A stretch of 64,000 nt of DNA from the NCBI GenBank assembly GCA_024336345.1, contig JANFOG010000019.1, positions 310,001 to 374,000 on the forward strand, given 5' to 3'. Source of the DNA: Mariannaea sp. PMI_226 (Eukaryota > Ascomycota > Sordariomycetes > Hypocreales > Nectriaceae). Under the pieces are notes generated by a model that saw nothing but the letters and a program-made list of their open reading frames with translations, searched no databases and was not told where the DNA came from. Of this stretch, positions 9,770 through 21,479 are shown piece after piece. Position 1 is the first letter of the stretch. Every line of letters starts with the position of its first letter. A program made the position numbers and the translations under genes.

Positions 9770-11667
9770 ATGGCCGATTCAGGCTCAGTGGAGGCCAAGG
9801 CTCAACCCCATGCCAACCTCAATGGCCTCGGCATCTTTTGGCTGGTGTTTACCCTCTTATGGACCTTTATCGTCGTGAGCGGCATGATCTTTCTATGGCG
9901 TCGCCGCGACATGGCCATATTGAGAATTCGAGGTCTACCCCTATCATTCCTTTCTATCACGTTGCTCCATCTCTACTGGGGCGCCGTACAGACGGGCTAT
10001 GTCTGGTTCCCTCTCGCGGCACCCGAGATCGAGTACTGGATCATGAGCATCTACCTCCCCTGCGGCATAGCTCTGTTCCACGCCTCCAACAGCCGATTCC
10101 TTCATGTTGCCAAAGCCCAGAAGGAACTCTTCGCTTCAGACTCTGCCTCGATTAAGAGCAAGCGTGCCAACACCAAGTCCTTCTTCCGCCGCTTTCGATC
10201 TCTCAACTACACCAGAAAGATTCTAATCCTTGTTGGCGCGGGTATGATCTGTCAGGTAATGTAGCTTGCATGGTGGTATTCCCATTTCAATTGCTGACCT
10301 GAAGACCAGCTCTTACTTACAATCTTTATGTACCTCATTTCGCGAAAGTTCCATCCCTCCTTCGGCATCCCAGGTACCGAGGTTACAGGAACAGAAGACA
10401 TTCAGAAGTCTCAAATGCGCAGAGGCTGGGAATGGTTGTACCTACTATTTCCCAGAACAAACTAGTACTAATTATTTTTATAGGTGGCCATCCGTCTTTT
10501 GGCAGTTCTTCTGGGCATGGATAGTTGCTCCCTACATTCTCTGGCATGCTCGAAGAATCAATGATACACAGGGATGGAGGATCCAAACTATTGCTTGCTG
10601 CCTTTCGAGGTCAGTATCCCTTAACATAAAGCGGCCGACTCTATACTGACTGCTTAAGTAGTCTTCATGCTACTCCACTGTGGCTTATTGCTTTGTATGT
10701 CCCTGCCATGTCTGCGGTTGACAACTTCTGGATTCCTCCTCAATGGTAAGCTATCTCGGCATCTACGTGATTAACGGAGGTTATAGCGAGCTCACGCTAT
10801 TTAAGGATTGCCCTCTCGATCATGATGCTCGAGATCTTCACAATCTTCCTTCCCTGCTGGGAAGTCTTTAGATACCAGAGTTTGCATCTCGAGGCCCTCG
10901 AGTCAATTGCTCAATGGCAACTTAAGAGGAGTGCTGGTAAGGCCTCAAGGTCAATTACCACAGAATCTACGTCGGCAACTGGCTCATTTCTGACTGCATG
11001 GTCCAAGGGTGGCTCTACGAAGAGCGACTCCACCGCGAGCAGCTCCGGCGTGAGTATCCTCACCATGGAAGCTCTTGAGTACGTCCTTGAGCGAAACCCT
11101 GGGCCTCTTCAGCAGTTCTCTGCCCTCCGGGATTTCTCTGGAGAGAATATCGCTTTCCTGAGAGCCGTCGCTGAGTGGAAGTCTTCACTTCCTCCGGCGG
11201 TTCGCGACCCAATGAAGATCAAGGATAACGAGGTCCAGGAACTTGTCCACGAACGATTCAACAGCGCTCTCCGAATCTACATCGACTTCATCAGCTCTCG
11301 GGATGCCAAGTTCCAAATCAATCTTTCATCCCAGGATCTCAAGAGGCTTGAGTCGGTTTTCGAGTCGTCCGCCCGCATTCTCTATGGCGAGAAGCGCGAG
11401 GTTGATCCCGCTACGCCCTTTGACTCCTTTCCCATGACTACCAAACCAAAGTCGTCTTCTGCATCATGTCACGGTTCCGAGACTGGTATCATGACCGGGT
11501 CGATCAACGAGACGGAAGCCATTGGAAACAAGGCCCTATACTGGGGTGATATCCCCGACGGCTTCGATGCCACCATTTTCTATGACGCTGAAGCAAGCAT
11601 CAAATACCTTGTTTTCACTAACACTTGGCCAAAGTTTGTTAAAGATCAACAATTTCACAATTCCTAA
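9770..11667 (+). CDS. 7TM regulator of G-protein signalling (7TM-RGS)
   Basis: An integral membrane protein ending in an RGS domain, which speeds GTP hydrolysis by G-alpha subunits. Five exons join in frame: 9770-10255, 10310-10434, 10484-10609, 10662-10745 and 10806-11667, giving 560 residues. The introns are 49-60 nt. Intron 2 has an unusual GTTGTA donor, but it restores WEWWPSVFWQ. Start [10 protein letters not shown] is chosen because of its CAAATATGG context and because an upstream in-frame ATG only adds low-complexity residues. Seven hydrophobic segments are visible, from [11 protein letters not shown] in the first exon to [11 protein letters not shown]. The RGS domain spans about residues 362-470 ([11 protein letters not shown] to SARILYG). 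It resembles fungal RgsC/Rgs7-type proteins. No disabling change is seen, and it is flanked by gene-poor DNA. Confidence 0.88.
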
Positions 11668-13739
11668 TGGATTCAGATCATAGGGGATCAAATCTTTTGG
11701 TCCCTCTAAGGAGTGAAAATAAGTCAGTTTCTTAAGATAAAGGATTAATTAGGCTCTCCAGTGAGTTCATTTCATTATATATTACATGGCTACTACGACC
11801 ACACTTCCTCGACCTTCTTTAACTACAATCTACCGTAACCTGCCATTATTTGATTCACGTTAAAAGTAGACGACTACCACCTCGCACGCAATTCTGGGGA
11901 AACAACACAATATTGTAATCCTCTCTCCCCTCCACAAGGTGTCCATCCCTCTTACGCTCTCTGCAACTCGCTGACTCGCGTCTTGTCCCTGTATTGGTGC
12001 CCGAGTCTTTCTGTACGGATACCATCTTGTATCAACGAGTGCTTCCAAGCCTCAACTACGAATTCTACCAGTTACGTTAATTGCGAATTCGCGAGATCCA
12101 TTACCACTAAAACACAGACCAATCTCTTGTATCCGTTTGCCTGACGTACAGCATCGGCTGATATGAAAGAGGGCATTGTTGTTGTAACATCTCCTCAGTT
12201 GGTGTACCTAAATGTATATGGCGCGTGTGGCCAATCACTTTCTTCATGCGAAGGTCTTGTATCTTCTCAGCAGTGGGGTAAATATCTGCTGATCTCCGAC
12301 CATGGCGTGTTACTGTATCCTCGCACTCTTATCTTTCCGTTGCACCTCTGTCCGCCGGGCCTTGACCGAGTATTTAGCGATTCGATACCATGACGTTGAC
12401 TCTTTTTGAGTCTTTGCACTCGCGATAGCTTCCCTTTCCGTTGCTAATTCTTGGGTTGAACGCTTAATGCGAGCCGACCTGAATGGAACATCACATATAA
12501 CCAGAATCTGGGTTCATGACAATTGTTGCGATGCTAGCCACCTTGACGATTATCAACCTAAAAGTTACCATCGGAATAATCCGACGTATCATAATTTGCA
12601 CAGTGGCGTAGGAACTCACACAGCATGCATGACTCCCAAATGAGCAGTTTTCAGTCACCAGCGGGTGGGCGCTAATTCTTGTGCGGCGATCAATAATAAC
12701 CCGGTGTACTGTTTGAGGTGGGTGCTGTATCTGTTAGATTGACACCTGTGTGCCGTTAAAGGGGCGCTAAAATGTGCGATTAATGAACCAACGCCCCCGC
12801 ACGAACAGTGATGAAGCAACAGAACAATAATCAAGGCTTCAATCAATAACGTCATCAATTTTTCACTCGACTATCTAGTATATTCACCCCATCGTGTAAT
12901 CATCATACCCATCGCGTATCGAACAGTATCCTTAATGGCTACAATAATATATCACTACTTCACAGTTAATATGAGCGCTAATAGAGTCTTCTCGACAGTT
13001 GTTGTTAGATCCTTACCATTACATCATTATCATCTAATTTCAAACCATAGCGTCAGCCACAACTGTCAAAAAACTGAGCTTAGTCAGCAAGCTACCTACC
13101 GAAAACCCATGTCGATGAGATACCTGGCGAGTCAAAGCGTCACCCTTTGTGTAACAACAGTAGTACCGTCGTTTGACACTAGGGCGGGGTCAAAGCTCAC
13201 ACCAACCGGTTGAATGACAACCCTTAACCCGCTTGTCTAGTGTTCTAACTCTATACCGATCATAGCCAATTATATCCCTTTTGGCATCATGCTGCACTGT
13301 ACAGTTCAGATACATAGCTGGGCGAGGGGACCCTTGTCGCCGATACCGAACTGGATTTGTTCATGGTATGCTACACGTCAAAGATACACAGCAAAAGTGG
13401 ACCGGAGGGCTCTCCGGAACCCACTTCAGCAACCAGGGTATTGCAGTTTGCCGACGTGTCTGGCTAGCTGATTGACCTACTCCTACAACGGGGGTCAGAC
13501 TTTCAAGGCCCTTAGTTCAACGCGTCTGAGCAAGGAACTCTACCTCTACGGACACAGATCATCCGCCAGTCTGGCGGGCATTTAATGGCCCTTGCCCTTC
13601 TTCTGACGCAGGGCTGCGGCGCCCTGTGAAGGATAAAGTGGTGATTTAGACAGATTAGAGTCATACTGTACCTCAGACACACTAGGTTTACGGCGCATAG
13701 CTTTAGGGGCAAATGACAGCAAGTGGGTACGGAACTATA
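11668..13739. other. Gene-free stretch downstream of the 7TM-RGS gene
   Basis: About 2 kb with no convincing gene. Open frames of 60-92 codons (for example 12935-13213) have no domain and unremarkable composition. The first 100-200 bases should hold the 3' untranslated region of the RGS gene. Confidence 0.45.
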
Positions 13740-13797
13740 GAACAATATGCGGCTTTAGATATCGGTCATCTTATCAATTGATACGACCAGGGCTCCG

Positions 13798-13951
13798 ATC
13801 AATTACACTAAAAATATACGTTTGTCAATCCGGTTAATCAATCGTCCACATACATCAATTACACCATACCTCTGATTAGTCATACATCAATCAACTTTTG
13901 CCTCTGGTGTACGTTGATGTAGTTGATTTGATATAGTTGATTTGGTGTATG
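13798..13951. repeat. Inverted repeat at the edge of the AT-rich block
   Basis: CATACATCAATCAAC (13881-13895) faces GTTGATTTGGTGTATG (13936-13951) as an imperfect inverted repeat around a 40-bp loop. ATCAATTACAC also occurs twice (near 13798 and 13855). It lies where GC-balanced DNA gives way to the AT-rich transposon block, so it may be a transposon end or a small hairpin element. Confidence 0.4.
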
Positions 13952-15100
13952 ACAAGTGGGGCCTGCCAGCAATGAGGTCTCAAGCCAGAATTCCAAGTAA
14001 AGAAATACCCTACATCGCACCTCATGACCATATCAAAAGTATTGCACAACAAGAATTAGCTATTATAGTGATATAAACTAAGCTTTATAATAAATGGACA
14101 ATTGGAAATTATTGCTATATAATTTGATGGGGCTGATGCTAACCTAGCAATTTTCATACCCTTATAGCAGCTTATTAATGACATATTAATCCATTTTCAT
14201 AATATAGTGTGTTGGAGGAAAAATTCACTTCTTTGGCATATGCCGCTTACATTACCTAATGCATTTTTCACCTTGCTTGCCGCAATTTGATTGGCTCGCA
14301 TTCGTAGTCGTAGGCCTTATAAAACAACCGCGAAACAACGTGGATAAGGCATCTTCATACCATCCAATATATCTTGTTTTTGCCCTGACTTCTTGATCTT
14401 TTCTATGACTTATGATTTGTGATACCATTTGATCAAATGGTTCTCTTCATTTCTATCTAATTTGATTCGCTGATTTCCGTTCCTTTCCGGATTTGTGGTG
14501 TGGCCGTTCCGGACCTCCTGTCGCGACCGTTTCGCACATCGTTTTCCTGCATCACGAGACCTGCCTTGTGGGTGTTTTTGGGCGTGGGGTTTTCTCCCAA
14601 CAAAATAGTTGGAGGACTTCTAGCTACTTTAAGTGGAAACTTCGGTAATATTAAGATCTATTGAGAGTTATATGCCATATAGTGCGTTTATTTGTGCTTA
14701 AATATGTATTTCTTGATGCGGGTTAATATGCCAAAAAGGTGAATTTTAATGTAGAAAAGCATTCATTTCCTTAATATATTGAATTTCCACTCTCTTTCCA
14801 CGCGCCGGTACTGCTCCTAATAAAAATCCCAGAATATGGTAGTTATAATAGCCAGGCCCGAGATTATGCATACCTCTACATCCGCTGAGAGTGAGAGTGT
14901 ATTATAGTTGGAAGCAACGCCAACGCCCCCTCTAACTTCGCGAACTTTATTGACATCAGCCATATAAACTCAGGATATACTAGCGGAAGACTCTACAGAA
15001 ATATAATTAAAAGAGGAGTATAATATAAAGCTCTAGAACCTTTTCCCTAGCTGGCTTTGGTTAGAGAGATCAAAAGACACACCATCTTGGGCTTGGGGTT
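13952..15100. other. AT-rich flank of a degraded hAT element
   Basis: No gene is seen. Composition is AT-rich and TpA-rich, as in the degraded transposase that follows. This is probably the 5' part of the same element or another RIP-altered repeat. Confidence 0.4.
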
Positions 15101-17365
15101 ATAAATATAATATTCAGAAGGGAGGTGAGCATTAATGGGTATGTAAGATCTGCATTAACAAGAATCACCGTACTATGGCCTATTTTTATACCAGTGGCCT
15201 TTAAAATGCGAAAAATCGTCTATTTAATAAGTATGCGGTCTTAGCACCCTCAGGAGAGACAAAATCCACTAACTAAAGGAAGGTAAAGAGCAACGGACAG
15301 AGGCATTCCCTACAATCAATTGCTAATATAATAAAACTCAACCTAATGTAACTAAAAGAGCAAGCTCTTATAAATTACATTATTAAAAATTTTAACCAAA
15401 TTTACTTTCAAAACCTCATAATAGAATAGATTATTAGTAATAATCTCGCTTTTGCAATGGTGGAATATAGAGAGCTTTAAGCAATCTTTGAGTATTTAAA
15501 CCCATTAGTTCTCATTTATAATGCTAATCTTACGGGCAATATAACTCACTTGAGAGTTCTTTCCGCATATAAGGAACATAAAAATAAGGTAGTTAAAGTC
15601 CTCTAGCGCAGCCCGGGGCTCATCCATATCTCTTTTGATAAGTGGAGGTCAGGTAATTGCCCCGCTTTATATAGGATTATATACTTCTTTTAAGATAAGA
15701 ATAATAAGCTTGCAAAATTGCCATAAGTATACTAAAGATATCTGTTAGGCATTCTAGCACCAATATTATAGCTTAGGTTCTTAAGGTAATTAATAAGTAT
15801 AGTATTTGGGATAAGATTGGCTACTTTACCCTAGATAATGCTAAGAATAACAATATAGCTATAAATAATATTGGCAAGAATCTGGGTTTTAATAGCAAAA
15901 GGAGGCGAGGTTGTTATTTCGGCTATAGTCTAAATCTCTCCGCTAAAGCACTACTGTTTGAAAAGAGTGTGGATACCTTTGAAAAGTAGCTAAAAGGTGG
16001 GGCTATGTTGACTAAAACTAAATACAAGCTTTAGCAAAAGTGTGGTCCAGTTAGAAAGATTCACATAATCGTGATTAAGATCCATCGCTCAGACCAATTA
16101 ACATACATACTTCAAGATCTACAGCTAGACAATATTAATAAAACATTAAATCCAAAAATGCAAGCAAAGAAGCCTTTATCCATTATTATTAATAATAATA
16201 TATATTAGCTTTCACAACTATATATAATTTGCCATATACTTAAATTACGCCTGTATCTAGCGATTTTACTTATAAAGCGAAAATTGGAGTGGGAACAGGG
16301 GGAAAAGCTAAAATGATCTACCACTGGCAGAAAGCTGCTATTAATGCTATACATCTGCCATCCAGAACTTAAGATTATAAGTAGCGACTGGGATATTCTA
16401 GAGCATATGGTCACCATCTTAGGCTATTATGAAAATACCATTAAGACACTTAAGGGAGATGGTATTATTAGGGAGCGCAAGAGGGGATACTGTAGATCCT
16501 ATGGTAATATATAGGATGTGATTCATAGTTTTAAGTATCTTCTCCAGATTCTCAAATATTATAAATTAGTGGCAAAGGACTTCCTAGAGCCTGAGCATTT
16601 TAAAGTTAGAATAAACATAATATAGGAGAAATTCAAGAAGTATTACTATAAATTCAATAAGACACTAATTTACTATGCTGCCCTTGCTATCCACCCAGCA
16701 TACCGGTGGAACTGATTTATAAACCACTAGGCAGAGTGGCTAGAGTGGATTAAGGAGGTAAAATATATAGTTTAAGAGGTATAAATAAATAGCTATTGTA
16801 ATCTTACTATTGTGGTAAGTATAAAGAACCACAGGCCTGTGGTAAAATATCAAAAATGTTATTATAATGCCTTTAAGGATTATTACTTCCAAGCTTAATG
16901 AAAACTAATGGGAAATAACAGCATTATAAAGCCATTTAAAGACAAGTATGATGTGTGGTAGGCACAATTGAAATATGGAGATAATAAGGTTCGCAATCCA
17001 CTAGAATACTAGCATAAAAGGCGGTTTAAGTACCCTTAACTTTCTTATATAGCATTAGACTTTCTTATTGTACATACAATATCAGCAGAATGTGAGAGAA
17101 TATTCTTAACTACAGGTCTTATGGTGATAACTATTCGGGCCTCCCTTGACGCTTAGATAATTGGAATTTGCCAGGTGCTATATTCCTAGTTGCGCGCAGG
17201 CATTATTAGCAATAAGGGCGCAATAAAGCTGGTATCCTTAATATAGAAAACAGAAAAAGAAGCAGACATCCCAAGGCCTAATGACAACAAGATATCCGAG
17301 AGGGCGTCCGCTTGGCTATTAGAAAAATCAGGTGAGCTGCAAGAAGAAGAGAGAATGTGGGAATA
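15100..17365 (+). pseudogene. hAT transposase, degraded with RIP-like stops
   Basis: Despite many stops, plus-strand translation across frames gives a full-length hAT transposase. A BED-finger relic (WVCKICINKNHRTMAYFY, from about 15136) has lost its histidines. Then come FDKWRSGN with the first catalytic Asp (15633-15656), IGYFTLDNAKNN (near 15820), LNLSAKALLFEKS (near 15930), HPAYRW-like residues (near 16700) and a complete hATC region with ISAECERIFSTTGLMV (near 17080). Stops are mostly TAA or TAG where Gln is expected, and the DNA is very rich in TpA, consistent with C-to-T change by RIP. It is the same broad family as the hAT copy at 2.2-4.5 kb but more mutated. A Fot1-type element starts 12 bp after its end. 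Confidence 0.8.
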
Positions 17366-17377
17366 GCCTTATACTTA

Positions 17378-19237
17378 ACGTACATGATAAGCATGCGGGC
17401 CAGACAAGTATGCGGGCCAAAAATCCCTCATATACATCATAAACCATTTAATCAAATGCTTCTCAACAACTAAAGATATCCCAACTAAATACTAAGGCAA
17501 AAACTATTCTTGCCCTTTAGGCCCTTAAAGGGCCCTAGAAAATAAGCATCCAAAAGGCTGCAACAATCTATAGCATAACTCGGCAGCGAATAGGTCGCCG
17601 GCAATAAGGGATTCAATCTCAAAGCGATTGGGTCCCTCCCTCACACAAGCTATCCAATCTAGAAGAGGATATTATTCTTAAGTTTATTCTTGACCTAAAT
17701 TCACGAGGATTTCCTCCCCGACTGCGTGGTGTTAAAGAAATGGCCAATTAATTGCTTATTGACCAAAATACATCACCTATTGGCAAGCGCTGGGCTTCAA
17801 ACTTCATTAAGCGCCACCCAAAGCTTAAAATACAATTCTTTTGTAAATATAATTATAAAAGGGCTAAATATAAAGATCCAAAGATAATTAGGGATTGGTT
17901 TTAGCTTATGGCTAATATAATTAGGAAGTATGGCATTTAATTAGATAATATCTATAATTTTAATAAAATTAGTTTTATAATAGGCATTATTGCCAGCAGA
18001 ATGGTTATAATAGGTGCAAAAAGGCATTTAAACCCAAAATTAATCCAGCCTGGAAATTAAGAATGGATTATAGCTATTTAAGCTATTAACACAAGAGGCT
18101 GGGCGATTCCACCATTTCTTATTATCGCAGGCTAATATTATCTTACTAATTGGTATTAAGAAAGCAACCTCCCAGGCGATTGGGCTATTGCTACCACCCA
18201 AAATGGCTAAATAGATAATGCAACAGGTCTTGAGTGGCTAAAGCACTTTAATTATCATACAAGCAATCGATCAATTAATCGCTATCATCTTCTTATCCTT
18301 AATGGGCATGAAAGTCATTATTCAGTCTAATTTGAAGAATATTACAAAAACAATAAAATTATCACACTTTATATACCACCTAATTCATCTTATCTACTTC
18401 AGCCTCTTGATATTTCATACTTTGGGCTACTTAAAACAGCATATGGGAAGGAAATAGAGCATTTGATTAGATGCTCTATTACCCATATTTTAAAGTCCGA
18501 CTTCTTCCCAGCCTTTTATAATACACATAATGCTGCTATTATAGAAAGCAATATTAAGGCAGGTTTTAGAGGAGCCGGGCTTGATCCTCTAGATCTAGAA
18601 AATATTATATTAAAGCTTGATATGCGGCTATAGACTCCAATACCATTCAATCAAGAGCTTAAACCTACTAGCCCTTAGGCCTTAAAGACTCCAAAGACTA
18701 TTACTAAGACTAGCTCCCAATCTAAATATCTTAAAAGACAAATTAAAAGGCTTCAAAGCACCTCTCCAGAGTCTATTATTGAAGCATTACAATCGCTTTC
18801 TAAAGGAACAAAGGCTATTATACATAAGATAGTATTAATAAAGGCTGAGATCCAGGATCTTCAATAAGCAAATGAGATATTTAGCAAATGCCGCAAATCA
18901 AAAAGGACTAGGCTACAAGATAGAGGAATAATAACAGTAGAGGCAGGAAGGGAAGCAATCGATCAAATGGAAGCCAATGCGCAAATACAGGCTGAAATGT
19001 CGCAAAGTGGTGGTCGAGGGAAGTCGGCGCGATTGGGCGGAAGGCATTGTGGGACTTGCGGCAAGATTGGTCATAATGTAAGGACATGTCAGGTAGTTAT
19101 TAAGACCTCTGAGGAAGAGGATAGCGATTAGGATGATTTGATTGAATGCTTTATTGTGTTTTTATTTTAGTTTTAAAATAGGATGTAGTAAAAAGTGGCC
19201 CGCATACTTGTCTGGCCCGCATGCTTATTATGTACGT
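17378..19237 (+). mobile_element. Fot1/pogo-type DNA transposon, 1860 bp
   Basis: Terminal inverted repeats of 42 bp lie at 17378-17419 and 19196-19237. They start ACGTACAT and differ at one position. A TA dinucleotide flanks each end (17376-17377 and 19238-19239), the target duplication expected of Tc1/mariner-pogo elements. Each repeat contains two near-copies of GCATGCGGGCCA/GTATGCGGGCCA. The interior holds one degraded transposase gene. The sharp ends contrast with the heavily mutated interior. This is the best delimited element in the window. Confidence 0.92.
17450..19170 (+). pseudogene. Fot1-like transposase, RIP-degraded
   Basis: Plus-strand translation gives a recognisable Fot1/pogo transposase with scattered stops. 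The N-terminal DNA-binding part includes a CENP-B-like segment (GFPPRLRGVKEMAN and IGKRWASNFIKRHP, near 17710-17820). The DDE domain includes LLILNGHESH (near 18300) and IPPNSSYLLQPLD (near 18385). A zinc knuckle closes it: CGTCGKIGHNVRTC (about 19048-19089). Most stops are TAA or TAG at positions where Gln or Trp is expected. It is too damaged to make protein. Confidence 0.85.
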
Positions 19238-19239
19238 TA

Positions 19240-19745
19240 TTTGGAGATAAATTAGGCAACAAAAGAGCAGCTTATGTAGGTATAAGATATCAAAATAGGG
19301 CTATTTAGGTATTTTAATAGATAGTACCACCAGGAAATGCCATAAGGCATATATAAGCAACCAGTTATAAAATATATAATAATAATAATAATAGCTAGAA
19401 AATGTTATAAAGTGAGTAAATTTAGATAATAAGTAAAGAGTAGAATGAATAGGGCGGCGGCAATAAACAGTGAGCTTGACTGGTACATGCAAATGGAAAT
19501 ATAGGAAACCGATGATTTAGTGAATTAGTGGATAGCACATCAAGGATCATTCCCGGTGCTTAATCAACTAGCACTTAATATTTTTATAATACCGGCTATG
19601 GCAACTGACTGCAAAAGGTCATTTAGCCTCGCCAAATTGTCCTTAACGTCGCAAAGGCTCTTGACGAGCCCGAGCACATTGGAGGCGCTATAATGCCTCA
19701 AAAATTGGACCAAATACGGAGCCGTGAAGTTGGGATCTGGGGGTT
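19240..19745 (+). pseudogene. hAT transposase C-terminal (hATC) remnant
   Basis: A plus-strand stretch reads WIAHQGSFPVLNQLAL, then IPAMATDCKRSFSLAKL and LEALQCLKNWTKYGAVKLG. This is the dimerisation domain at the end of hAT transposases. Upstream, ELDWYMQMEI continues the same frame with TAG/TAA stops. It is distinct from the hAT ending at 17365, which already has its own C-terminus. A TAA microsatellite (19376-19393) and AT-rich DNA precede it. Confidence 0.7.
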
Positions 19746-20759
19746 GGTGTCATGAAGTGCGGGATGATGGCGTAGTTGAGATGAGCGGCGGCGAGTAGCC
19801 AGATATGTGACACATTTGATCAAATATACCAAACAAACAAATATAGCTTGAAAATTTCTCAAACAAAAAAATATGACCCCGGATTTGATTTATTTGATTT
19901 GACAGCAGCGCTGCTGGCAATGTGCAGAGAGCTTTCGGTTCGAGGGTACTGGTGGTTACATGTCGATGTGGGTCGGTCGATGAAGAGTTCGTGCGCCGCA
20001 CAGTCCGTCCTTCTTCAACGATGCAGTACGCAGTGACGCGTCTATCGCATTGTCCCGGTGCCGATATTGATCCTCTAGAGTACCATCGGATGGAGGGTCA
20101 AGGCTTGGACGAGCCGTCTCTGAGCCGGTCGCTGAGGGCGGCAGCGCCTGTCTATGACCAAATTCGGGCGCCAAGTACCTTTCAATTGGCGCTCGATATC
20201 ATCCACCGCCTGGTCGGCGATCCATTCATTGTGATATTATCAGTTAGCTCATGATAAAGTCATCAATGAAACAAAAGTGATTCCCTTTTGACTATCCCTA
20301 ATATCGGTAAGTTGGACTGCGCAACTTGTAATGACCTTGCGCGGAAGCTCAGTCATTGTCACGCCAATGGCTCCCATTATCTCTTGATTTTACTCACGAC
20401 TAATATAAAGATCCTTCTCAATGTGTGCAAAATTGAAACCAATGACTACAAGGGCTTCGAAATTCTGCGACTCGCATTGCAACTTTGCATTGAGATGGTA
20501 GGGGTCGAGGTCGTGACACGGCTGCTTGCCCAGGTAATAACGGGCGCCTTCCAGACCACGGCTGGAGCAGCGGTGGATGTGGAATCGCTTCTGCTCCCCG
20601 CGCGACAACAGACTGAGCAAGCGGCCTGGAGAGTGCAATGCGCATCAGAACCAGCCCCCGGGTTAAATAGCTCCGGAGTGCATGCTGCCGCTGTGTTATG
20701 CCTGTTCTTGGCCCATTTAACTAGGTTCCACAGACCCTGCTGTGATAAGGATGCCTTCT
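19746..20759. other. No recognisable gene; long open frame of unknown meaning
   Basis: The longest frame is plus-strand 20288-20782 (164 residues, beginning MTIPNIGKLDCATCND). It has no domain I recognise. A second frame, 19922-20254, precedes it in the same direction. They might be pieces of one gene, but I find no clear splice logic or family match, so I do not call a gene. Confidence 0.3.
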
Positions 20760-21030
20760 CTACTCTTTCGAAGTTAGGCTAAATTCCTCTATAACTGCGA
20801 GCAGAGGGTAGGCACTCGGTCCATGTCCTGGGCGTCCATGTTCCGCAGACCACAGAGGGTGATGGAGGTTGAAGTCACCTAGTACGACGATGTCGCGATT
20901 TGGTTCTAGTTCCCGGATGGCTTCGGTTAATGTGGAGAGCGTGTCGGTTGCCACCCTCGTTGTACACGTTTAAGATCCGCACGTGGTTTGTCAGTTTGGG
21001 TGTGGGGTACGGGCCAAACGGGACGGAGCT
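20760..21030 (-). pseudogene. LINE endonuclease (EEP) fragment
   Basis: On the minus strand, HVRILNVYN is followed after a frame change by LEPNRDIVVLGDFNLHHPLW. GDFNLHHPLW is the hallmark of the endonuclease/exonuclease/phosphatase domain of fungal Tad-type non-LTR retrotransposons, where it nicks target DNA. Only about 90 codons survive, the frame shifts once, and no reverse transcriptase follows. It is a dead fragment. Confidence 0.75.
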
Positions 21031-21309
21031 TATTCAAGTAGAAGCAGGTATTGTGTGGTCACACCACTGAGCATGATGGCATGAAGGCGCATGCAGTGAC
21101 TTAATTAGTGGCATTCCAGGAACAAGAGCCAAATTGAAGCGGGGTAAAGGTAAACGGAAGACTGTGGTTGTGACGTTATCGTAGGCGGCAGTTTTGCCTG
21201 TATTCCGTCATAGGGAAAGGGCACAAAGATCCCAACAAAAACAAAAAAAACCAAGGAGTGTCCTGGGCGATCCTCAGTACATGTGAAACTTAACTTCTTG
21301 TCACTAGTT

Positions 21310-21475
21310 TGTCCGCCCCTATACTTACGCTGACCATTGCCCAGTTGGCCATTGCGGCCTGGTTGTCGGTGAAGATAGCGCACTTTGCCGGATTGGTTTC
21401 TTTCGCGTGTACGTCGAGTAGTATCACTTAAGCTCTGCAGCGTAGACTGTCGAGGTTTTGGACGAGCCATATATT
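21310..21475 (-). pseudogene. LINE RNase H fragment
   Basis: Minus-strand frames give STVYAAELK and, after a frame change, CAIFTDNQAAMANWAMVSV. These match the RNase H domain of Tad-type LINEs; the Asp of TDNQA is a catalytic residue. It lies 5' of the endonuclease fragment in the reading direction, the reverse of the usual endonuclease-RT-RNase H order. The two pieces thus come from different insertions or a rearrangement. Confidence 0.6.
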
Positions 21476-21479
21476 CCTC

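Noticed and set aside
20288..20782. Fungal transcription-factor C-terminal domain
   Set aside because: The Cys- and Leu-rich pattern loosely recalls such domains, but there is no zinc cluster upstream and no motif strong enough to support it.
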